From contig CACOPQ010000003.1 of the NCBI GenBank assembly GCA_902629125.1, forward strand, positions 87,789 to 151,788: DNA of 64,000 nt, in the 5' to 3' direction. How positions within the stretch are numbered: position 1 is the stretch's first letter; each line of letters begins with the position of its first letter. This DNA is from an uncultured Alphaproteobacteria bacterium. Its GTDB lineage: Bacteria; Pseudomonadota; Alphaproteobacteria; Thalassobaculales; Thalassobaculaceae. The translations under genes were made by a program, and so were the position numbers. Below the pieces are notes generated by a model. The model made no database searches. It saw only the letters and a program-made list of their open reading frames with translations, and had not been told where the DNA came from. Positions 36,054-45,392 of the stretch are shown one piece after another.

Positions 36054-36971
36054 CTATGTTTGAGAGCGTAATTTAGGGTCGAGTACATCTCTGACGGCAT
36101 CACCAAACAAATTGAAGCCAAAGACCGCTAACGTAATTGCCACACCAGGCCAAATTGGAACCCAAGGAGCGCTCTCGGCATATTCTTCGGCTCCACCTTG
36201 TAGCATCAGCCCCCAGGCGGCTGTCGGTTCCTGAACACCCATGCCCAAGTATGACAAGGAGGCCTCAGTCAATATTGCTTGGCCAACAAAAGCTGTGAGC
36301 ATAATCAAGAACGGCGCCATGACGTTGGGAACCATGTGGCGCATAATAATTCTAACGTGGCCATATCCTACCGACCTGGCAGCGTCGATGTAAGGGAGAC
36401 CCTTTAGAGCTAACGCACTCGACCTGACAACTCGGGCACAATTTGGTATAAATGGAATCGTAATGGCGATAATAACCATTTCGACGCCGGTGCCAAAAAT
36501 AGAGACTATAGCTAGTGCCATGATAATCAATGGGAAGGCCATAAAGACGTCACACACTCTTTGAAGCACGAGGTCAATATAGCCTCCAAAATATGCACTT
36601 GCTACGCCTAGAATCAGCCCAAGAAAAGCTCCACAAAACGAGGCAGTAAAACCCACTAGAAGAGCTGTTCTAGCTCCGTAAATCATTCGCGATAGTTGAT
36701 CCCGTCCAAAAGAGTCCGTGCCAAAATAAAAGACTTTCCCGGTATCTTCATGGACTGTTCCTGGAGGAGAAAGCATATATTCGAAATTTTCCAGTTCTGG
36801 GTCAAAGGGCGCAATACTTTCTGCAAACACAGCTGCAAAGGCCATTAATATTATAACTACTGCGCCAGCAGAGCCCAGCGGCTGTCTGCGAAGCATACGA
36901 AGAATATTGTCCCAAATAGTCTTTTGTTTTGGGAGAACAAATTCATCGTTAGGAAGTTCAGAAGTTGCCAT
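36054..36971 (-). CDS. ABC transporter permease, DppC type
   Basis: This 305-residue inner-membrane permease has a cytoplasmic N-terminus, a first membrane helix near 35-55, a periplasmic segment with YFGTDSFGRDQLSR typical of DppC/OppC proteins, and five more helices. The ATPase-coupling EAA loop reads ARSVGYGHVRIIMRHMVPN. It follows the DppB-like gene by 12 bases and completes the membrane part of the importer. Confidence 0.93.
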   Translation of the reverse strand: MATSELPNDEFVLPKQKTIWDNILRMLRRQPLGSAGAVVIILMAFAAVFAESIAPFDPELENFEYMLSPPGTVHEDTGKVFYFGTDSFGRDQLSRMIYGARTALLVGFTASFCGAFLGLILGVASAYFGGYIDLVLQRVCDVFMAFPLIIMALAIVSIFGTGVEMVIIAITIPFIPNCARVVRSSALALKGLPYIDAARSVGYGHVRIIMRHMVPNVMAPFLIMLTAFVGQAILTEASLSYLGMGVQEPTAAWGLMLQGGAEEYAESAPWVPIWPGVAITLAVFGFNLFGDAVRDVLDPKLRSQT

Positions 36972-36983
36972 GTCTTTTACCCG

Positions 36984-37955
36984 TTAAGAATATCGAATGC
37001 GAGGGTCAAGCCACGCATACATTAAGTCGACCAAAAAATTAATCACTACGTATATAAATACAACGAGCATAACTAGGGATTGGGTCAATGTGTAATCAGC
37101 TTGCGTGACTGACTCCACAAATAGCTTACCAACACCGTTTAGATTGAAAACCTGCTCTGTAACAACTAATCCACCCATTAGAAACGCGAACTCGATACCA
37201 ATAACTGTGACTACGGGTAACATAGCGTTTTTTAACGCATGTTTGTTTACGATAATTTTTTCTATCAAACCTTTTGCTCGAGCAGTCCTTACATAATCCT
37301 CGCGTAGAACATCCAACATTGCCGATCGCGTCATTCGGGTTGCAACCGAAGAATACCGATAGCCAGTGGCCAGGGCTGGCCAAATTAGCTGTGATAAGTT
37401 GTGCATAGGATCGACCCAGATCGGTTTGTAAAAAATCGGCGGCATCCAAGGAACGCCGGTCCACGCCTGCGTTGCGATTAACAAACCTAAAATAATAACG
37501 ATTCCAAGCCAGAATGAGGGCATAGCTATGCCCGCAATGCTTATCGCTCGGACAAAATAATCAACAAGGGTATTTTGTTTTGCAGCCGAGATAACTCCAA
37601 GCGGAACTGCTATTATAACAGAAACAAAGGTTGCCATTATGGCTATCTGTAAAGACATAGGAAACCGGATGGCGATTTCATGAGTAACGTCTTGCTGCGT
37701 CCACATAGATTTACCAAGGTCAAATCTAACAAATCCAGACATGTAGTCATAAAACTGTTTGATCTTTGGATCTGTTAGCTTCAGCATATCTTGGCATTGT
37801 TTAATTTGCTCAGGGTCTGCGTAGCCACCTTCGCCGCCAAACTTGAGCATACAGACGTCGCCTGGAATCAGCCTTAAGAGTAAAAACACTACTACCGCTG
37901 CTCCGAACAATGTTGGGAACACCATCAGCATTCGTTTCACAATATATGTATACAT
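36984..37955 (-). CDS. ABC transporter permease, DppB type
   Basis: The 323-residue permease begins with the usual MYTYIVKRMLMVFPTL first helix, has a periplasmic loop with a Cys pair (Cys35 and Cys53 by count of that region), and the EAA loop ARAKGLIEKIIVNKHALKN. AGGG precedes the ATG. It lies 81 bases after the binding-protein gene; the strong hairpin in that gap may set lower permease than binding-protein levels. Confidence 0.93.
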   Translation of the reverse strand: MYTYIVKRMLMVFPTLFGAAVVVFLLLRLIPGDVCMLKFGGEGGYADPEQIKQCQDMLKLTDPKIKQFYDYMSGFVRFDLGKSMWTQQDVTHEIAIRFPMSLQIAIMATFVSVIIAVPLGVISAAKQNTLVDYFVRAISIAGIAMPSFWLGIVIILGLLIATQAWTGVPWMPPIFYKPIWVDPMHNLSQLIWPALATGYRYSSVATRMTRSAMLDVLREDYVRTARAKGLIEKIIVNKHALKNAMLPVVTVIGIEFAFLMGGLVVTEQVFNLNGVGKLFVESVTQADYTLTQSLVMLVVFIYVVINFLVDLMYAWLDPRIRYS

Positions 37956-37986
37956 CTAAACCCTTATCGTATTAGAAAGTTAGAAA

Positions 37987-38018
37987 ATGGCCGCTTTGGC
38001 TTAAACCAAAGCGGCCAT
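37987..38018 (-). terminator. Perfect 13-bp hairpin between binding protein and permease genes
   Basis: ATGGCCGCTTTGG (37987-37999) pairs perfectly with CCAAAGCGGCCAT (38006-38018) around a 6-base loop, followed on the minus strand by TTTTC. It lies 18 bases after the stop of the binding-protein gene and before dppB. Hairpins here in binding-protein operons usually act as partial terminators or protect the upstream mRNA from 3' decay. Confidence 0.7.
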
Positions 38019-38036
38019 AACTACAAGGTGTTTTAA

Positions 38037-39674
38037 TTACATAACGCCTTGTCTTTTCTTCTCCGCAGAGTCAATCCAAATATTGTCAAGCGACTGGTTT
38101 AAGTAGTGGCTTGGTGCAATCTTCCAACCTTTTACATAGGATCGGTGTGGATTGATTTTGTACCACCAAAGCGTAATTGCTTGAGAAGCAAGGTCGTTTA
38201 GAACTCGCTTTTCATACTTACGTAGTAGTGGTTTTTGTTCAGCTTCGGTTCCAGCCTTGAGCATCTCATCATAGATACTCACGAGCTCGGCATCTTCAAA
38301 GTTTGCGTAGTTGTTGCCCGCAGTTGGAAGAAACTTAGAAACATCTGCTATAGGGTTAACGATCGACTGACAGTTGAAGTCAACGGATACGTCAAAGTCT
38401 CCCTTTTTACGCAGTGAAGCATAGAATGGTGTTGTAGGTTTAACTACTTGGTCCACCTTCATGCCAGCCTTTTTCCATTGTCCCAGGAGCCATGTACCAA
38501 CTATTTTATATGGCTGATCAACACCCCTGTTGAGGAACGTGAATTTTAGGCCAGACTGTCCAGCCTCTTGCAGCAACTTCTTAGCTTCTGCTCGAGATGC
38601 GTTGACGTCTTTCCCATAGCCAGCGATGTTTGCTTGAAGTTCAGACATAGGCGTTGCCATTGGATGCGACGGGAAAACAATACCTCCTGGCGTCTTAACG
38701 ATCGCGATATTTGATAGGTATTTTGAACCTGACATTCTGTCTATTGACAATGTTAATGCTTTTCTTACCCTTGGGTCATCAAATGGCTTAACTTCATGGT
38801 TTGGAGTAGCAAGTAGAACGCAGTTCCAGTCACTTTCCTGAACCTTAATTTTATCGCCTAGAGCCTTAACAAGATCATCTCTTGCTTTTGGAGGGAACCC
38901 TCGGAATTCAATGTCAGCACGTCCACCACGAATGGCTTGAAGTCGCACAGACATTTTTGGTGCAGCTAAAGCCGTGTAGGAGTCGAGATATGGACGCCCT
39001 TTGTGGTGATAGCTTGCGTATTTTTTACCTTTAACATGGCTACCCTGAACGTGTTCAACGAAGCTAAAAGCGCCTGTTCCATTGATGTTTTTCTGGTGCC
39101 ACTTAAGCCCATGCGTGTCTAAATCTTTTTTCGAGTAGACAAAGTTGAATGGCATTGCCACCGACGGAATAAAGGTGCCGCTAGGATGCTTTAATTTGAA
39201 AACGAGTGTTTCGGCATCTGGCGTCGTAATTGACTCAACCATTTTGAAATACGCCTTACGGTTCGAGGCGATCCCTTCTGGTGGATTAACGATTTTGTCA
39301 AAAGTTGCTTTGATGTCCGCAGAGGTTAGCGGGGTACCATCGTGGAACTTTACACCAGTCCTGATTTTGAAGGTGTACTTAGTGCCACCCTCGGTCCCTT
39401 TTGGAACGTCGCCGACACACAGATCACAAACAAAGTCTGTAGGTGAAGCTGGATTATCCGGATTTTCGCGAATTAAAAGACTGTAAAACGGTCTGATCGG
39501 ATGGATCATTCCAAAAGTCGATTCTATATGACCATCGTAAGACGGGATCTTTGAACCAACAACAATGTTGAGGGTTCCGCCATACTCTGGCGCAGCTGCT
39601 TTAGCAGTCGAGGCACTGTAAGCAAACGTAGCTCCCAATACCGCGATACCAAGCTTTTGTGCTAGGCCTTTCAT
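38037..39674 (-). CDS. ABC transporter substrate-binding protein, peptide/nickel family
   Basis: This 545-residue periplasmic protein belongs to solute-binding family 5 (DppA/OppA). It has a signal peptide cut near AKAAA, the family segment YTFKIRTGVKFHDGTPLTSADI, and SIDR in the second lobe. The ATG at 39672-39674 follows GGAAGGAG and is preferred over one six codons earlier that lies on the ribosome site. It heads the operon binding protein-dppB-dppC; the ATPase is the GsiA-like gene on the other strand. The ligand may be a peptide or another small acid, as this family is broad. Confidence 0.92.
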   Translation of the reverse strand: MKGLAQKLGIAVLGATFAYSASTAKAAAPEYGGTLNIVVGSKIPSYDGHIESTFGMIHPIRPFYSLLIRENPDNPASPTDFVCDLCVGDVPKGTEGGTKYTFKIRTGVKFHDGTPLTSADIKATFDKIVNPPEGIASNRKAYFKMVESITTPDAETLVFKLKHPSGTFIPSVAMPFNFVYSKKDLDTHGLKWHQKNINGTGAFSFVEHVQGSHVKGKKYASYHHKGRPYLDSYTALAAPKMSVRLQAIRGGRADIEFRGFPPKARDDLVKALGDKIKVQESDWNCVLLATPNHEVKPFDDPRVRKALTLSIDRMSGSKYLSNIAIVKTPGGIVFPSHPMATPMSELQANIAGYGKDVNASRAEAKKLLQEAGQSGLKFTFLNRGVDQPYKIVGTWLLGQWKKAGMKVDQVVKPTTPFYASLRKKGDFDVSVDFNCQSIVNPIADVSKFLPTAGNNYANFEDAELVSIYDEMLKAGTEAEQKPLLRKYEKRVLNDLASQAITLWWYKINPHRSYVKGWKIAPSHYLNQSLDNIWIDSAEKKRQGVM

Positions 39675-40032
39675 GTATTTTCTCCTTCCCATGTGAGGTG
39701 GGGTTCTTAATAAACTCCACTAACTTTTTTTGCGAAGACTAAGTGAGATGCCAAAATTCGGATCCCTCTTGATAACTTTTGTTTCAACTTAGTGCTCTTT
39801 AACTAAGCAAAAACAGCCATTATCGGTGAATTGCCGAATGATTTACAACAAACAATCGACAAAGCGCCTCGCTAGGCGCTACCCTTTCATTTCATAGCCT
39901 TCGGGTCAAGCATACAGTGGGAAAAAATCGTTCTATTTTTGCCAATTTTGCAGAAAAAAACATAGAATTTGAAATTGATTAAAATTTAAGCAGAAAATGT
40001 TGTTTCACGCATGCTGCGAAAGGGAATAAATA
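39675..40032. promoter_or_regulatory. Divergent promoter region with a palindromic hairpin
   Basis: This 358-base AT-rich spacer separates the binding-protein gene (minus) from the HAD hydrolase (plus) and should hold both promoters. No gene was found. A 7-bp GC-rich inverted repeat, AGCGCCT/AGGCGCT, lies at 39863-39880 with a 4-base loop; it could be an operator or a hairpin. An AAGGGAA ribosome site for the HAD gene is at the right edge. Confidence 0.4.
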
Positions 40033-40746
40033 ATGAGTGATCTTGAGTTAAAGGCACTAGTTTTTGACGTTTTTGGGACAGTTGTTGACTGGAGAACGAG
40101 TATCGCCAATGAGGTTTCTAATCAGCTTAAAAATAAAGGGTTTGATCTTAATTGGTTAGCGTTTTCTGAGGCCTGGCGTGCCAAGTATCAACCTTCGATG
40201 GAAGGCGTGAGAAGTGGTAAGCGTGGTTACGTAAGGTTGGATGTTCTTCATTTGGAAAATTTAATGGAGGTACTTGAGGAGTTTAAGGTAAGCGGATTGA
40301 GCTCAGCCGAGCTAGATTATTTGAATAAAGCTTGGCATCGGCTTAAGCCTTGGCCTGACTCTGTATCAGGATTACAACGTCTTAAAAAGAAATTTATTAT
40401 TGGAACGATGTCGAACGGGAATGTGGCACTGATGGTCAATATGGCAAAGCACAGTGACTTGCCATGGGACGTAATTTTAGGTGCAGAGCCCGCACAAGCT
40501 TACAAGCCTGACCCAAAAACTTACCTCACCGGTGTTGAGTGGCTCGGGTTACAACCCGACGAGGTACTCATGTGTGCCGCCCATAACAAAGACCTCGTTG
40601 CAGCAAGAGATCAAGGATTAAAAACAGCATTTATCGCTCGTCCAACGGAATATGGTGAAAATCAGTCTTTAGATATTAAAGCAGAGCATGAATTCGACTA
40701 CATTACTACCGATATGAATGACCTCGCTGATCAATTAGGTTGTTAA
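40033..40746 (+). CDS. Haloacid dehalogenase type II-like hydrolase
   Basis: The 237-residue HAD-superfamily enzyme matches the L-2-haloacid dehalogenase group. The nucleophile is Asp12 in FDVFGT with Thr16, motif II is in TMSNGN, the lysine lies in YKPDPKTY, and the acidic motif reads AAHNKDL. The family removes halide from short 2-haloacids, giving 2-hydroxyacids, though some members act as phosphatases. Its start has a good ribosome site and the MmgE/PrpD gene follows after 16 bases. Dehalogenation is plausible but not certain. Confidence 0.85.
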   Translation: MSDLELKALVFDVFGTVVDWRTSIANEVSNQLKNKGFDLNWLAFSEAWRAKYQPSMEGVRSGKRGYVRLDVLHLENLMEVLEEFKVSGLSSAELDYLNKAWHRLKPWPDSVSGLQRLKKKFIIGTMSNGNVALMVNMAKHSDLPWDVILGAEPAQAYKPDPKTYLTGVEWLGLQPDEVLMCAAHNKDLVAARDQGLKTAFIARPTEYGENQSLDIKAEHEFDYITTDMNDLADQLGC

Positions 40747-40762
40747 ATCGCGGGAGAAAACA

Positions 40763-42136
40763 ATGTCAGTTGCATTAGCTTACGGCGAATTTTGTGAGAA
40801 AATCGGTGCGATTAAAATTGAAGAGCATATCTTTCACCATGCCAAGCGAGCAACCATTGACTGGTTTGCTTCGACCATACCTGGTGGCCTTGAGACACCC
40901 GCTAAGCTGACCTTTCAGGCATTAAAAGAGGAAATAGGGGTAGGTGCTTCAACCATTTTACCTGCTGGCCAGAAAACTACCCCGAGGAATGCAGCTTTAA
41001 TTAACGGAACAGCATCCCACACGCTTGAATTTGATGATATATTTCGTGCAGGACTATACCATCCTGGATCGCCCGTTATTTCAGCAGTTCTAGCGCTGGC
41101 TGATGCCAACGACGTGTCTGGCGAGCACTTTTTGCGTGCAGTGATTGCTGGTTATGAAGTTTCAAATAGGATCGCATTAGTTATGGTGCCAGCTCATTAT
41201 GATTTTTGGCATACAACAGCCACTGTTGGTTTTTTTGGAGCTACAGCAGCTAGTAGTTATCTTTTGAGCTTGAATGCAGAGCAAACGGCGCACGCTTTGG
41301 CAACATCTGCAAGCATGGCGGCGGGTTTGCAGCAAGCTTTCCAGTCAGATGCAATGACGAAACCAATTCATGCGGGTAGGGCGGCGGAAGGAGGTGTATT
41401 AGCTGCATCTCTGGCTAGAGAAGGTATAACTGGTGTTTTGGATATTTTTGAAGCTGACAGAGGTTTCGGGAGGGCGATGAGCGATTCTGTCGACTGGGAT
41501 AGAGCGCTGGATGGTCTTGGCTCTCATTTTACCATCGAGCAAATTACACAAAAAAATCACGCGGCGTGTGGGCATGTACACGCAATAATCGATGCTATTA
41601 TAAAGTTAAAGGTGGAAGAAGAGTTTGAAATCGAAACAATTGAGCAAATCACTATCGGTTCCTATCAAAAGGTACTTGATATTTGTGATAATCCGGAGCC
41701 TGTCAGCACAAATGAGGCAAAGTTTAGTGCGCAGTTTTGTGCGGCATCGGCGTTCGTACAGGGACGATCGCTAAGAACACAGGACTTTCTGCAGGACAAT
41801 CTAAAAGACCCTATAGTCAAAAATTTACTAACCAAAATAGTACTGGAGGTTGATCAAAAATGTCAAAAAGCTTTCCCTAACGCCCGTTCTGCAAAGGTGA
41901 AAGTTAGGTTGCGAAATGGAGTAGAATTGGAAAGTTTTGCGCCTACGCGAAAGGGTGACCCAGACCATCCGATGTCTGACACTGAACTCTCAGAAAAATA
42001 TATGGATCTTGTCCAAACTGTCTTTGGTGAAGAAAATACGAGATTGCTTTTGGAGGAGATGTGGACATTCGAACGAATAACTTCAATGCGGGAGTTTAAT
42101 GATAAACATTTTCATGAAAGTCGCCTACATATTTAA
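40763..42136 (+). CDS. MmgE/PrpD family protein (second copy)
   Basis: This 457-residue protein is a distant relative of the one at 17897: it shares INGTASHTLEFDD, HPGSPVISAVLALADA and the central all-helical domain, but is clearly diverged and not a recent duplicate. Family members dehydrate or decarboxylate small di- and tricarboxylates. GGGAG precedes the ATG. The 3' end overlaps that of the convergent SMP-30 gene by 12 bases. It is probably co-transcribed with the HAD hydrolase. Confidence 0.87.
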   Translation: MSVALAYGEFCEKIGAIKIEEHIFHHAKRATIDWFASTIPGGLETPAKLTFQALKEEIGVGASTILPAGQKTTPRNAALINGTASHTLEFDDIFRAGLYHPGSPVISAVLALADANDVSGEHFLRAVIAGYEVSNRIALVMVPAHYDFWHTTATVGFFGATAASSYLLSLNAEQTAHALATSASMAAGLQQAFQSDAMTKPIHAGRAAEGGVLAASLAREGITGVLDIFEADRGFGRAMSDSVDWDRALDGLGSHFTIEQITQKNHAACGHVHAIIDAIIKLKVEEEFEIETIEQITIGSYQKVLDICDNPEPVSTNEAKFSAQFCAASAFVQGRSLRTQDFLQDNLKDPIVKNLLTKIVLEVDQKCQKAFPNARSAKVKVRLRNGVELESFAPTRKGDPDHPMSDTELSEKYMDLVQTVFGEENTRLLLEEMWTFERITSMREFNDKHFHESRLHI

Positions 42137-43057
42137 AAAGTTAAGAGGCATACCGGGTCTCTCCCACTGGCAAGACAATAAAATGCCATGCCAGGATAAG
42201 GTCAAAAAAGCAGTTTTTAGATCGGATCCACCAAAACAAATATTTGTGGTGTAAGGGTCGTCGGTCTCTAGGAAGTCTAATGTTCCCCCTTGCGGGCTCG
42301 CAATTGTAATCCCTCCCGTCATAAGAGTGGCAACGCAAATATTGCCGGATGCTTCTAACGCCAGAGAATCAAACCGTCTGAAGCCGCCATCGCAAGTGAC
42401 CAAACGTCCTCCGTTGACTGAATGAGGGAAAGTTAGCTTTTCTACTGTCCCTTCGCCAGTAATTTGAAAACCGTATAGCCGTGCTCCCTCTGTTTCTGCC
42501 ACATAGAGTGTCTTCTCATCAGGGGACAGACCTATACCATTTGGTGTGGTAATCGGCTGTATGACTTCACGTATTTCACTCCCATCGGCACGTGCCCAGT
42601 ATACCGCTCCTCTATCCATGTCTCTATCACGAGCTTTCCCAAGGTCAGTGAACCACATGTTCCCAGATGTATCGAAAACTAAATCGTTTGGGCCATTTAA
42701 TCGGTTCTCTCCACAAGTATCGTATAATCTCTCTACTTTACCCGTTTCTAGATCAACTCTTTCTATTCTTCCAGTGACATAGTCGTCTGACTGGCCTATG
42801 GGTCGCAAATATCCTGAAGAGGCGTCTTTTTCCCAATTGAAGCCGCCATTGTTACAAACGTAGCAGGCGCCATCAGGTCCGATAGCCGCCCCATTTGGTC
42901 CTCCTCCAAGATCCGCTATTACCTCTTTTTTACCTGTTTTGTGGACACGAGTGAGTGTGCCGCGTGCTATTTCCACCAGTATAATTGAACCGTCGGGCAT
43001 GGCTATTGGCCCTTCTGGAAATTGTAAACCTTCGGTTATAGCTTGTAATGACCTCAT
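42125..43057 (-). CDS. SMP-30/gluconolactonase-like protein
   Basis: The 310-residue six-bladed beta-propeller belongs to the SMP-30/gluconolactonase/LRE group, which hydrolyse sugar or related lactones with one divalent metal. Likely metal ligands are the glutamate in FPEGP near residue 15, the asparagine of NGPNDLVFD and an aspartate in GLSPDEKTLYV. The ATG has a strong GGAGAG site. It converges with the MmgE/PrpD gene, overlapping it by 12 bases, and is divergent from a second SMP-30-like gene. Confidence 0.87.
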   Translation of the reverse strand: MRSLQAITEGLQFPEGPIAMPDGSIILVEIARGTLTRVHKTGKKEVIADLGGGPNGAAIGPDGACYVCNNGGFNWEKDASSGYLRPIGQSDDYVTGRIERVDLETGKVERLYDTCGENRLNGPNDLVFDTSGNMWFTDLGKARDRDMDRGAVYWARADGSEIREVIQPITTPNGIGLSPDEKTLYVAETEGARLYGFQITGEGTVEKLTFPHSVNGGRLVTCDGGFRRFDSLALEASGNICVATLMTGGITIASPQGGTLDFLETDDPYTTNICFGGSDLKTAFLTLSWHGILLSCQWERPGMPLNFLNM

Positions 43058-43223
43058 TCAACTCTCCTTATCAAGTTGGTATATGTTTGATGTTACATGA
43101 GTTATCCGGGGAATGAATAGTTATTGGAACCAGAAAATTGAAGTTGAATATTAGCCACTCTAGTAACTAAACTTTCAAAGTTACTTTGCGTAGTTTTGAA
43201 ATTGTCTGCCTGAGGGGAGTAAT

Positions 43224-44198
43224 ATGATGTTCGTCTTAACAAAAGATGACTTTGTTTTTCTGGGACGTAATTTACATCGTCCCGAGTGTGTTTTGGCAAC
43301 GAAGTCAGGAGATGTCTTTGCGAGCCATGCAGCAGACAGGGGTGGTATAGCTCACATTGATGTCAATGGGCGTACGAATTTTATTATGGCCACAGCAGGT
43401 GATATCCCGGACGACTTTATTCCTAATGGCTATTCTTTAATGCCAGATGGTTCTTTTTTAATAGCCAACGTCGGAAATGATGGTGGTGTTTATACACTAA
43501 ATAGAGACGGAACGTTGGTTCCCTTTTTATTAGAAATTGATGGAATAAAGCTTCCCGCTTGTAATTTTGCTAATAGAGATGAATTAGGACGAATTTGGAT
43601 ATCCGTCAGTACCTGGGCAAGAAATCGTGATGAATCTTTCAAAAAGGATGTGGCAGACGGTGTAATAATACTAGTTGATAATAAAGGGTCCCGAGTAGCT
43701 GCACAGGGTATAGGGTTTACAAATGAAAATAAGTTGGATCCTTCAGGACAATGGCTTTTCGTCCATGAGACAATGGGAAGGTCGATTTGCAGGTTCCCAA
43801 TCAATGGTGATGGTGAACTAGGTGCCAAAGAAGTGTATGCAGAATATGGTCCTGGGGTTTTCCCAGATGGCTTTGAGTTTGATGCTGAAGGTGGTATTTG
43901 GTGTACTAGTGTCGTTAGTAATCGAATAATAAGAATTGATAAGGACGGCGAACAAGTAACGGTATTCGATGAAGGTGATGAAGAAACCACTTCCAGGGCG
44001 GAGGCTGCCTATCAAAATGACACTTATACGAGAGCGCACTTGAAGGCTGGTGATAAAAGCATACTCGGAAATTGTGCGAGCATTGGATTTGGTGGCCACG
44101 ATCTGAAGACATGTTTCATTGGCTCTTTAGCATCTGATAGAATAGCGAGTTTTCGCTCCCCCGTCGCCGGGGTCGTGCCACCTCATTGGAACTTTTAA
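43224..44198 (+). CDS. SMP-30/gluconolactonase-like protein (second, diverged)
   Basis: This 324-residue beta-propeller is a more distant SMP-30 relative. The N-terminal metal glutamate is in HRPECV, and the repeated D-x-x-G-x-I/V-W blades are visible (DELGRIWIS, DAEGGIWCT). No signal peptide is seen. GGGGAG precedes the ATG. It is divergent from the other SMP-30 gene across 166 bases and is followed after 32 bases by the CoA-transferase. Having two lactonase-like proteins side by side suggests that lactones are intermediates of the island pathway. Confidence 0.82.
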   Translation: MMFVLTKDDFVFLGRNLHRPECVLATKSGDVFASHAADRGGIAHIDVNGRTNFIMATAGDIPDDFIPNGYSLMPDGSFLIANVGNDGGVYTLNRDGTLVPFLLEIDGIKLPACNFANRDELGRIWISVSTWARNRDESFKKDVADGVIILVDNKGSRVAAQGIGFTNENKLDPSGQWLFVHETMGRSICRFPINGDGELGAKEVYAEYGPGVFPDGFEFDAEGGIWCTSVVSNRIIRIDKDGEQVTVFDEGDEETTSRAEAAYQNDTYTRAHLKAGDKSILGNCASIGFGGHDLKTCFIGSLASDRIASFRSPVAGVVPPHWNF

Positions 44199-44230
44199 AT
44201 CTTTATTACTCTATTAAATAGGATGTCACG

Positions 44231-45376
44231 ATGGCACTTTCGGGAATACGCGTTATCGATTTAACAAGAATATTAGCAGGCCCGTTTTGCACCTTGATGT
44301 TGGCCGATATGGGAGCCGAAGTTATTAAAATTGAGCCTCCAAAAGGCGATCCCGTTAGACAGCAAGGTATCGTCAAAAATGGACTAAGCTGGTATTTTGC
44401 CCAGTTCAATAGGAACAAGAAGTCCGTTATTTTGGACCTGTACTCCGAAGAAGGAAAAAAAAATTTGGAACTTCTATTGGAAACGGCCGATGTGTTGGTG
44501 GAAAATTACAGACCTGGTGTACTAGCGAAAATGGGTTTTCCACGGGAACGTTTGGAGGAGATAAACCCGAAATTAATTCATGCAAGCGTAAATGGATATG
44601 GATCGACCGGTCCTTATGTGGACAGGCCCTCTTTTGATTTTATAGCGCAAGCCATGAGCGGGTTCATGAGTGTTAACGGCTCGCAAGATGGTGAGCCGAT
44701 GCGAGCAGCACCCCCAATGAGCGACTTGATAGCTGGCTTGTATGCAGCATTTGGCGTTGTAACCGCACTTCAAGCCCGCCATCGGACTGGGAGAGGTCAA
44801 ATTGTTGAGTCAAGTTTAACAAATGGTCTAATAAGTATGATGGCATACTTGTCTGCAGAATATTTCGCTACTGGAATTATCCCTTCAAGGACAGGTAATA
44901 ACCATCCGATTGCATCGCCATACGGTTTGTTTCGGGCAAGTGATGGTAGGGTCGCAGTAGCACCCTCCAATGATGTATTTGTGAAGCGATTCTTAACTGT
45001 ATTAGATCTCGATCATCTTCTTGATGAGGATAAGTTTTGCACGAACGACCAGCGCATGAAAAATCGTGATGAGTTATTGGAAATAATTAACAAGGTGACA
45101 GAAAAACAATCGGTGGATCACTGGATAAGGGTTATAAATGAGGCAGGGTGCCCGTGTGGCAGGACAATGGATTTAAAGGAAGTGTTCGAGGATCCTCAAG
45201 TCTTGGCACAGGAGATGATGCTCGAGGTTGACCATCCGGGTAGAGGTCCTGTGAAGATGACAGGGTTTCCCGTTAAATTATCAGAAACACCCGCAAAGGT
45301 ACATCGTCCAACCCCTGAGCTTGGTGCTGACACGTCTGCAGTCTTGGGATCACTGAAGTCTAGGGAACGTAATTGA
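44231..45376 (+). CDS. Class III CoA-transferase (CaiB/BaiF family)
   Basis: The 381-residue protein moves CoA between carboxylic acids. It has the N-terminal segment GIRVIDLTRILAGPF, KIEPPKGDP, ENYRPGVL, and the catalytic aspartate Asp136 in SFDFIAQ. AGGA precedes the ATG. No acyl-CoA synthetase is present, so this is the only visible way to activate an acid for the acyl-CoA dehydrogenase and MaoC hydratase found 25 kb upstream; that link is inference. It ends the island and converges with lepA. Confidence 0.9.
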   Translation: MALSGIRVIDLTRILAGPFCTLMLADMGAEVIKIEPPKGDPVRQQGIVKNGLSWYFAQFNRNKKSVILDLYSEEGKKNLELLLETADVLVENYRPGVLAKMGFPRERLEEINPKLIHASVNGYGSTGPYVDRPSFDFIAQAMSGFMSVNGSQDGEPMRAAPPMSDLIAGLYAAFGVVTALQARHRTGRGQIVESSLTNGLISMMAYLSAEYFATGIIPSRTGNNHPIASPYGLFRASDGRVAVAPSNDVFVKRFLTVLDLDHLLDEDKFCTNDQRMKNRDELLEIINKVTEKQSVDHWIRVINEAGCPCGRTMDLKEVFEDPQVLAQEMMLEVDHPGRGPVKMTGFPVKLSETPAKVHRPTPELGADTSAVLGSLKSRERN

Positions 45377-45392
45377 GCTTTTAATTCAGTAG

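Noticed and set aside
43490..43990. 166-codon open frame antisense to the second SMP-30 gene
   Set aside because: Composition is Ser/Pro/Ile-rich without family features, and the opposite strand encodes a clear beta-propeller.
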